This document shows, in pieces, positions 19,907-26,371 of a stretch of DNA of 26,371 nucleotides. The stretch is from Hypsibius dujardini. Taxonomy: Eukaryota > Tardigrada > Eutardigrada > Parachela > Hypsibiidae. Where the stretch lies: assembly GCA_001579985.1 (NCBI GenBank), contig LRSR01005269.1:1-26371 (forward strand), in the 5' to 3' direction. The notes beneath the pieces are model-generated. The model worked only from the letters and a program-made list of their open reading frames with translations, made no database searches and had not been told where the DNA came from. The translations under genes and the position numbers were made by a program. Within the stretch, counting starts at the first letter, position 1. Each line of letters opens with the position of its first letter.

Positions 19907-21073
19907 CTTTGGTCGATTTTCAGAGACGTATTTCAAAACGTCTCCAATTTGTTTCTAAAACTGATGCTTGATCTTCACTGTAAAAATGGCGATTTATCAA
20001 AAAGCACTTAATATGATTATATTAATGCTGCCTATTTCAAATTTAACTGGGAGTCCATTGGCATTATCCAAATATTTTTTGGACATCAGGGGGCGGAGCT
20101 ACATGCCAACTCTGGAAAGCTTCACTGGGTTGGCTGTTTATTTTTCATTATTTTCACAAAAGCTGTTTATTTTGGCTCGAATTGAGTATTAGTGTCACCT
20201 GCCATGTCATGGGGTTTGTGCTGTGCTCCTTCGCTAAAGGGTCGGTATCTCACGTCTCTACTCAAATTTTTATCTTTTAATTATTCACAGCTCTATGTAT
20301 ACCATCCATCATTACGTCAGTCGAGAACTACTCTTTACAGGGGAACGTAAATCCTGATTTTAATCCGCGAACTGGTGACCTCCCATTTGTAGTAGACTGC
20401 CTGGGGGGAGGAGGATTTAGGAATCCGGGGCGCCCCAAGGGCGCCTCAAGTAAAACTTTCCAGCGGGTGTGATGCGCAAGGAGATTCGATGGATACCCTG
20501 GGCAGGAAAAGTGATGGACGATCTGGCAGCTCTGAAGTTGAAGACAATCCACGCAGGGAATGACCCTCGCTGTGAAGATGAGATTCCCGAAACAATTTCA
20601 GATGCCGGAAAGATGCAGTGGGATAGATGGGCAAAAGATGGCGTCGGTAATCCTGGCGACTTCGAGGCAAATGAAACGCCTGATCGAACTCGATCAGACG
20701 AAGGAAACATTGTGGAAACCCAAACACACACACACACACACAAGTTTGATGACGATGAAAACATTTGACTGATTCAAGCGAACAGATCGCACACAGCACA
20801 CATGGCAAAGCGCTGTAAAAAACCATAACTAAGCGGAAACATCGTTTCAGGCGTAATGCGAAAAAAGGCAAAGGGGCGGAGTCACATGCAGTGTGGCTCC
20901 AAGCCCCAGAACGGAATGATAAACAGAGGAACAATCGGTTTATCACCCCGGGGATGAGATGGGGGGTGGGGGGGGGGGTAAATCACATCCAATTCTGTTA
21001 GATCTCTCCATCCGAGAGGATCTTGATTCGATTACAAAATTAGACTTGCAATACAAAACAATGTGCGTTCGAA
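19907..21073. other. intergenic, one unassigned open frame
   Basis: A plus-strand frame at 20469-20768 (99 codons, rich in D, E, K, W; for example KVMDDLAALKLKTIHAGND) has coding-like composition but no recognisable family, and it ends in the CA microsatellite. A poly-G tract lies at 20961-20978. No other gene is seen. Confidence 0.35.
20724..20742. repeat. (CA)n microsatellite
   Basis: About nine CA units in a row. Confidence 0.9.
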
Positions 21074-21091
21074 GCGTAATAATACACCACG
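21074..21091 (+). promoter_or_regulatory. conserved upstream element, GPCR copy 4
   Basis: GCGTAATAATACACCACG lies 180 bp before the ATG at 21254. The same element (two base differences) lies 182 bp before the ATG at 22841. Shared sequence and spacing mark it as a duplicated promoter element or simply as duplicated flank. Confidence 0.5.
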
Positions 21092-21253
21092 GACGGAAGG
21101 TCCCATGAACCGCAAACCCATCACAGTAAGCGCTTTGCGGAATATAATTCAATCAGATCGGGTGACCGATACAAGTGTGCCGCATCGGCAGATCTTCACC
21201 GACTATGTTAATTGACGTTGCCGCATTGTATCTTTTGCAAGAACGGGCAAATC

Positions 21254-22334
21254 ATGGACAGCAATGGCTCCGTTAAAACTCTACTAAACGTGACCAAATG
21301 TAACCTCTATCAGTGAAACATCTCGCGACGCTCCGATCGCTCCATCATGGTCGTTAACACCAATATTCTTACTCGTCGTTTGCATCGTCGGATCCATTAC
21401 AAACTTAAGCGCATTATTGCTGTTTTTCAAACACCTTCGAGCAGAGACACCCTTCGACATCTACGTGATCAACCTTCTGGGAACAAATCTCGCAGGTCTA
21501 CTTCTCCAATATCCTCTGGCTGTCAGGTCTAGTCTTTTCAGTTCAGGATGGACTATGGGCAACCATGCTTGTTCCTTTTATCTATACTGCCTGAGCGTGT
21601 TCGACGCTGGTATTATCAACTCACACGCAGTTATTGCCGTGAACCGAGCTTGGGCCATCGTCCGTCCCATGTCCTTTCGAGCAGCCCATACCAAACGCTT
21701 CACCCTAACCGTTTGCATCGTTATGTGGCTGTACATTCACCTGGTGATGGGGTCTTTTTGGCTGGCGGACATGCTCTACTTCCGAATGGACGCACCGATT
21801 AAGGTGTGCCTGTTTAACACAGTGCAGCTCCACGCGTGGTCCAACGCAACGGATATCATCGTGTTTATCCTACCCCTTGCTGTCACTTTGTTGTCATTTT
21901 TTGTCGTGGTGATTAGCAAGATGCACCGTTCTCCGCAAACCCTGAAGCGGCCCGGATGTGTGAAGCCTCAGAATGCAACTGCACGCACCGGTGAAGAGGA
22001 GCCACCACCGATTAGTCTGACTTCCAAGAAGGGAACGGAAACGGTTACCTCAGCTGTGGTTGCAGTTCAAGCGTCAGATGGGCGCGACGTTCTGACAGGT
22101 CCACAACGCCGAAGGTCTCGCAAATACGCTATGCTGACGCTGCTGACGATTAGCATCGTCATTTTCACCGTGCCAGAGATGGTCTACTTTTTAATCAGCG
22201 GTTTTCTGAACAACTTTTGGATTCCGGAATTCTTTGAAGTGGCGAACTTACTCTTTGCTTGTCAGACGGTGGTTGATCCCATCTTGTTTGTCTTGACCAT
22301 GGACAAACTGCGCGTGACGCGGTTGCGGCAATGA
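21254..22334 (+). pseudogene. GPCR family copy 4, intact except N-terminus
   Basis: Very close paralogue of 22841-23911. The homologous ATG is at 21254 (MDSNGSVKT), but between 21275 and 21293 this copy has 19 nt where its paralogue has 9. The ten extra bases shift the frame and the ATG frame stops at TGA 21314-21316. The receptor frame is open from 21294 to the TGA at 22332-22334 and encodes all seven helices: NVTSISETSR, TM1 (LLVVCIVGSITN), NHACSFYLYC, VNRAW, ECL2 cysteine (KVCLFN), ICL3 (RRRSRKYAML), TM6 (IFTVPEMVYF) and TM7 (VVDPILFVLTMDKLR). No in-frame ATG lies upstream of TM1. It is either newly inactivated or served by an upstream exon I cannot see. The body has no other lesion. Confidence 0.75.
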
Positions 22335-22658
22335 TTCACCACCTTTAACTATCTCTAATCTGTATTGATTTCTTCAGTTAACGTTAAACGCTCGTTCTGT
22401 CAGTTGCTGAATATGTTACATTTGATTGTCAATTTGTGCGTATAGCATAGTCAAAGAATTCACACGTTTAACTGGCCTCTAGAATGCATTAGACTTGGTA
22501 CTACCGATGTGGTTTTCAACCTCGTCAGTTCTATTTTTTTGTTAGATAAAATGAATGTTATGAGGTTCCTCTGGAACAGATAATTTCTCATGAAAGAGGA
22601 ATATTTGATTCAATTACAATCAAACACGCAACACAGTACCGTACAGTGTGCATGCAAT
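22335..22658. other. short intergenic spacer between two GPCR paralogues
   Basis: No gene is seen. It contains the 3'UTR of copy 4 and the distal promoter of copy 5. Its length (about 320 bp) shows how tightly the duplicates are packed. Confidence 0.5.
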
Positions 22659-22676
22659 GCGTAATAATATATCACG
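22659..22676 (+). promoter_or_regulatory. conserved upstream element, GPCR copy 5
   Basis: GCGTAATAATATATCACG is the counterpart of the element at 21074 and holds a TATA-like AATATATCA. It is 182 bp before the ATG at 22841. Confidence 0.5.
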
Positions 22677-22840
22677 AGTGGGTTTCCCCGCGAACTGCGA
22701 AGCACTCAAACCCTTACGGAGGTACAACGCAAGGTGTTGAATCGATCACTATTGCGAATACGCGCAAAGGCAGATTTTCACTTTTAAGGTTTCAGTGTTT
22801 CAATTCATTCCGCAGAGTCGAATCAATAACGAGTCAAATC

Positions 22841-23911
22841 ATGGAAGGCAACGGCTCAGTTAACACCCCACAAAATGTGACGTTTACCAATGAGACAGCT
22901 CGCAACGTTCCACTCGCTCCATTGTGGTCGTTTACCCCGACATTTTTACTCGTCCTCTGCATCTTGGGATCCATCTCAAACGTTAGCGCCTTGTTGTTAT
23001 TCCTTAAAAACCTCCGTGCAACGTTTGACATCTACGTGATCAATCTACTGGGAACAAATCTCGCATGCCTGCTTCTCCAATATCCCTTCGCTATCAAGTC
23101 AGACCTCTTCAATTCCGGATGGACTATGGGCAACCAAGCCTGCTCGTTTTACCTCTACTCTCTGAGCGTGTTCGACGCTGGTATCATCAACTCGCACGCA
23201 GTTATTGCCGTGAACCGAGCTTGGGCCATCATCCGTCCCATGTCCTTCCGAGCGGCCCATACCAACCGTTTTACCCTAACTGTTTGTTTGATCATGTGGC
23301 TGTACATTCACCTGGTGGAGGGATCTTTCTGGCTGGCTGATACGCTCTACTACCGAACGGGTGTGCCCGTTACGGCATGTCTTTTTAATACTGTGCAGCT
23401 CAACACGTGGTCCAACATAAATGACATCATCGTATACATCTTACCGTTGGCTGTCATTTTGCCGTCCTTCTTTGTCGTGGTGGTTAGCAAGTTGCTTCGC
23501 TCCCGGGAAGCCATGAAGCGGTCCACACGTGTGAAGCCCCGAAATGCGGCGGTACCGAGAATTCAAGCGGAGATACCACCGAATAGCGTCACCTCCTATT
23601 CAAAGAAGGAAACAGATACGGTTACAGCAGCAGCAATGGCAGTTGAGGTGTCGAATGGGCGCGACGTTTTGACAGGACTCCGAGGACGAAGGTCCGGCAA
23701 GTACGCCATGTTGACATTGCTGACGATTAGCATCGTTATCTTTACTATGCCAGATATGATTTACTTCTTACTCACTGGATTCCTGCCCGGTTTTTGGGTT
23801 CCGGAATTCTTTGAAGTGGCCAATTCACTCTTTGTTTGTCAGACGGTGGTAGACCCCATCTTGTTTGTCTTGACCATGGACAAACTGCGCACGCCACGAT
23901 TGGGGCAATGA
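22841..23911 (+). CDS. atypical class A GPCR, intact (family copy 5)
   Basis: A single-exon receptor of 356 aa. The start at 22841 is preferred over the upstream in-frame one at 22646 because it aligns residue for residue with the copy at 7380 (N12, N17, W29, C40, G43 and N47 at identical positions) and with the homologous ATG at 21254. Features: sequons at N4, N12 and N17; TM2 INLLGTNLACLLLQYP, in which the usual D2.50 is absent; disulfide cysteines in QACSFYLYS and TACLFN; VNRAW at the TM3 end; long ICL3 of about 75 residues rich in K, T and V; TM6 FTMPDMIYF; TM7 VVDPILFVLTMDKLR; and an end eight residues later. With no helix 8 and no tail, conventional arrestin phosphorylation sites would have to be in ICL3. 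A poly(A) signal follows at 24011. Confidence 0.92.
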   Translation: MEGNGSVNTPQNVTFTNETARNVPLAPLWSFTPTFLLVLCILGSISNVSALLLFLKNLRATFDIYVINLLGTNLACLLLQYPFAIKSDLFNSGWTMGNQACSFYLYSLSVFDAGIINSHAVIAVNRAWAIIRPMSFRAAHTNRFTLTVCLIMWLYIHLVEGSFWLADTLYYRTGVPVTACLFNTVQLNTWSNINDIIVYILPLAVILPSFFVVVVSKLLRSREAMKRSTRVKPRNAAVPRIQAEIPPNSVTSYSKKETDTVTAAAMAVEVSNGRDVLTGLRGRRSGKYAMLTLLTISIVIFTMPDMIYFLLTGFLPGFWVPEFFEVANSLFVCQTVVDPILFVLTMDKLRTPRLGQ

Positions 23912-24010
23912 CCCATCTTAATGTATGTCTAATTTGCACCGACACCCACAGTTAACCGTGACGGCACATTTCATCGTCAACTCGTGTAAAGTCGTCAAGG
24001 AATATACTTG

Positions 24011-24016
24011 AATAAA
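24011..24016 (+). terminator. poly(A) signal AATAAA for GPCR copy 5
   Basis: AATAAA begins 100 bp after the stop codon at 23909-23911, a normal 3'UTR length for a compact gene. Confidence 0.6.
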
Positions 24017-24361
24017 TAAGTTGTTTCTAGCATTCGCTAAAATTGGTATTACAGATGGGATTCATGTTCATCCCTCAGACGACCGGGACCTTCATGGTTG
24101 TTGTCCCAGTTTTCTCATGGATTTTTGGATGTTGTCAAGGACTTCAGGCGGATCGTCAGATCTGCAGGAGATCGTGCCCAGCGGACGCGAGCTTCGACAA
24201 CGCCATCTTGCATGTGCTGTGAGACCACTCTTCATAAACCTCTGCCCATCACAGCGCTCTTGAGATTTTTATGTTTGGGTGGACCGTTATAGGGCAAGGG
24301 AGAGGAAAGGTCGTCCATACCCGCATTGTCTTCTTATACTGCTCGATGGGATCCGGCTCGC

Positions 24362-24466
24362 AAGGAGTCAGTTACCTCTGTCAAATTTAGATCGCGCTTA
24401 AACTTTTTTCTTGAGTACAACCTCTGCAACTACGGTTCAGAAAATTTGACTCGCGGCAGTGGGGCC
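24362..24466 (+). repeat. dispersed repeat, copy B (left arm of an inverted pair)
   Basis: Sequence from AAGGAGTCAGTTACC to GACTCGCGGCAGTGGGGCCC. It is the imperfect reverse complement of 24714-24822 and resembles 9163-9250. Confidence 0.7.
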
Positions 24467-24713
24467 CAAATTCAGTGGGAAAGAAAATTGGGGAAAATCA
24501 TAGCTCCACGCCTCTGCCCCCGTACATCCAAAAATATTCTGCTGATTTCAATCAAATTATTTCAACAGAATGCGAGCGAGCAGAAACAATTATTCGCGTT
24601 TACAATGAAGAAATAAAAACTCGAACCCGTTGATCAATCAATCAAATGACTTGGAGCAATGTTTTAAGAACTGCCGCACTAGGGTTCTTCCAGATTCTTT
24701 TTCCGTTGAAAAA

Positions 24714-24822
24714 GGGCTCTACTGCCGCGAGTCGTGTATTCTAAAATCATAATTGTGGAGGTAGTATTCCAGAAAAAAAGTTAAGGCGCAATCTGTATTT
24801 GACAGGGGTAATTGACCTCTTG
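24714..24822 (-). repeat. dispersed repeat, copy C (right arm of an inverted pair)
   Basis: On the minus strand this reads TTACCCCTGTCAAAT ... AACTTTTTTTCTGGAATAC ... GACTCGCGGCAGTAGAGCCC, matching copy B in order. The arms are separated by about 247 bp. They could be the ends of one foldback element or two insertions in opposite orientation. Confidence 0.7.
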
Positions 24823-25264
24823 TCAGTGGTTGTCTTATACATTTTTGCCCGACATGCGCTTGATGTTTCTTTTGGCAATATCCCTTCATGAAATACTGCC
24901 CATTGCACGAAACGGTATATAGTTTCTCAAGCATTGAAACCAAGGTATCTGCAGTACTATACTGCACCACCAGACCCCCTACCCCGGCCCATGTAGAGGA
25001 TGTACAGCAACGACCATGAAAAGGAATTCAATTATTCGGATGACAAGCAATTATGAAGACTATAATCTTAATACCCCAGTGCACAGCACGTGTTTTATAA
25101 TTAGTTAATCTTACCGTGAACGTCACTAACCCCATGCACCCAAAATGCAGAGTGAATTAATCAATTTAGGACATTTCGAAAGCTTCGCGCAGGCAATGAA
25201 GAAGATGATACGAGCAGATTATTGCAAGAATTATTGAGTTCGTCACCTGACGATCCTGTGCTAG
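24823..25264. other. intergenic, no gene seen
   Basis: No recognisable coding sequence lies between the repeat and the second mariner. Confidence 0.5.
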
Positions 25265-25266
25265 TA

Positions 25267-26371
25267 CAGAGGCCGATTCATTTGTTTGTGGCCGGCCTCG
25301 TTTTTAATTCTGTGTGCGCGCGCCTCACATTGCACAACCCATCTCAGTGATTGAACAGCTGATCAAACCAGTTTGCCGTGCTTCAAGATTTTAGTGATTG
25401 CAGTGCGTGTTAAAAATGCCTCATAAATTATCTTTGGAAGTGCGTCACTCCATTTTGACCCTGCACACTCTTAAATATTCGGGCACCGAAATTGTGAATG
25501 CATTAACCTTACGGAATATCGCTGTTTCCAGTTCTGTAGTCAACAAAATCATCCGAGAAAATGCAGCGGAAGACGCCGGCCGATCCAAACCACCATCGAA
25601 AGCGAAGAACTCTGGCAAGGCAAAAGTGAGGACTGCAGCCCATCTCAAAAAAGTCAAGAAGGCCACGACTGGACCCAACCCGCTGATTTCAGATCGCTCT
25701 TGAGCTGGGAGTATCGCAGACCACAATTCAGCGCGTCATCAGCGAGGAATTGGAGGGGAAGGTGCGGAAAAAGTACATGATGCGATGCGATGATTCAACA
25801 ACGCCTCGCACGAGATCCACGCTTCCTGAATTGGAGCAGAGGTCGAAAATGGGAAAATATCCTGACGATTGATGAGGCCTGGGTGTACCTCACCAATTGC
25901 AAAAGACGGCAGAGGATTTACTACGAATTCCGGGGAGAACACACGGAGGAAAGTTGGACAAAGTTCTGGAAGGAATCTCATCCTAAAAACGTGATTTTCA
26001 TTGCGGGAGTCTGCAATTGTGGGAAGACCAAGATTCGTGTCATCAAACCAAGTGCGAAAATAAACTCCAAGTACTACATCGAAAAAGTCCTCACGCTGAT
26101 GTTTCGAGATGACGTGCCTCGTTTGTTCCCTGGGAAGTTTTGAAGAAAGCCGTCTTCCACCATGACTCCGCCCCCTCCCACGCGTTGAAACTCACACAAG
26201 ATTGGCTTCGTTCGGCCCCAATTTGGTTCGTTCCGTAAGAGGATTGGATGGGCAACAGCCCTGATTTGGCTCCGATGGATTTTTGTGTGAACGGGATTTT
26301 TAAATGTGAATTGTTTAACAAGGCTCCGACTACTGTCATAGGCTTGAAACGTGTTATGTCTTCAGTGTGGT
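25267..26371 (+). mobile_element. mariner (DD37D, maT-like) element, second copy, cut by window end
   Basis: The left TIR (CAGAGGCCGATTCATTTGTT) begins after TA at 25265-25266. It is followed by a leader nearly identical to that of the element at 16866-18160 and by the same transposase. About 1105 bp are visible; the right TIR is outside the window. Confidence 0.93.
25416..26371 (+). pseudogene. mariner transposase, broken, 3' end outside window
   Basis: The ATG at 25416 opens MPHKLSLEVRHS with the same two HTH regions and catalytic blocks (LTIDEAWVYL; HHDSAPSH; NSPDLAPMDF) as the first copy. Relative to that copy it has a 5-bp deletion at about 25681-25693, an 11-bp deletion at about 25776 and a 1-bp deletion at about 26138 that creates the TGA at 26141. 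It also carries the same in-frame TAA (26236-26238) between D2 and D3. The two copies have different private lesions but share this stop. Confidence 0.9.

Noticed and set aside
19968-20192. Frame with ISNLTGSPLAL, vaguely like GPCR TM2 (LANLSGLLFQ)
   Set aside because: The likeness covers fewer than ten residues and flanking TM1 and TM3 sequence is absent.
22646-22840. Upstream in-frame extension of GPCR copy 5
   Set aside because: The extra 65 residues have no counterpart in paralogues, and the promoter-like element at 22659 lies inside them. The ATG at 22841 matches the family.

Overview
This is animal nuclear DNA. Split genes with GT-AG introns, a p24/TMED10 gene in five exons, a TOM20-like mitochondrial import receptor, rhodopsin-class GPCRs and two mariner-type DNA transposons all point to an invertebrate metazoan. 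Small introns, single-exon clustered GPCRs and (TCTG)n microsatellites would suit a compact ecdysozoan genome such as a tardigrade. That placement is a guess, because nothing in the window fixes the species.

Layout. Positions 1-5.3 kb form a housekeeping block: a complete TMED10-type cargo receptor (727-2448, +) behind a 49-bp tandem repeat, then a single-exon TOM20-like gene (4196-4657, +) with a poly(A) signal at 4970. (TCTG)n tracts are scattered through and after both genes. Positions 5.3-7.2 kb are non-coding and hold a long foldback element (6436-6939). From 7.3 to 24 kb the window is a GPCR neighbourhood. One family of atypical receptors is present as two intact genes (7380-8408; 22841-23911), one copy intact except for its N-terminus (21254-22334), one with a frameshift and a stop (11504-12582), one decayed 3' half (13243-13890) and one minus-strand 5' relic (about 15211-15440). 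An unrelated class A receptor lies at 18812-19906. A possible unrecognised membrane-protein gene lies on the minus strand at 9.6-10.2 kb.

Mobile DNA. A complete but defective DD37D mariner (maT-like) copy occupies 16866-18160 (transposase on the minus strand) with TIRs and TA flanks. A second copy starts at 25267 on the plus strand and runs off the window. Both share the same in-frame TAA between catalytic residues D2 and D3. A dispersed repeat occurs at about 9163-9250, 24362-24466 and, inverted, 24714-24822.

The main theme is birth and death of a small, lineage-restricted-looking GPCR family by tandem duplication (promoter included), with decay and transposon insertion around it. No bacterial-type system, CRISPR array or virus was seen.
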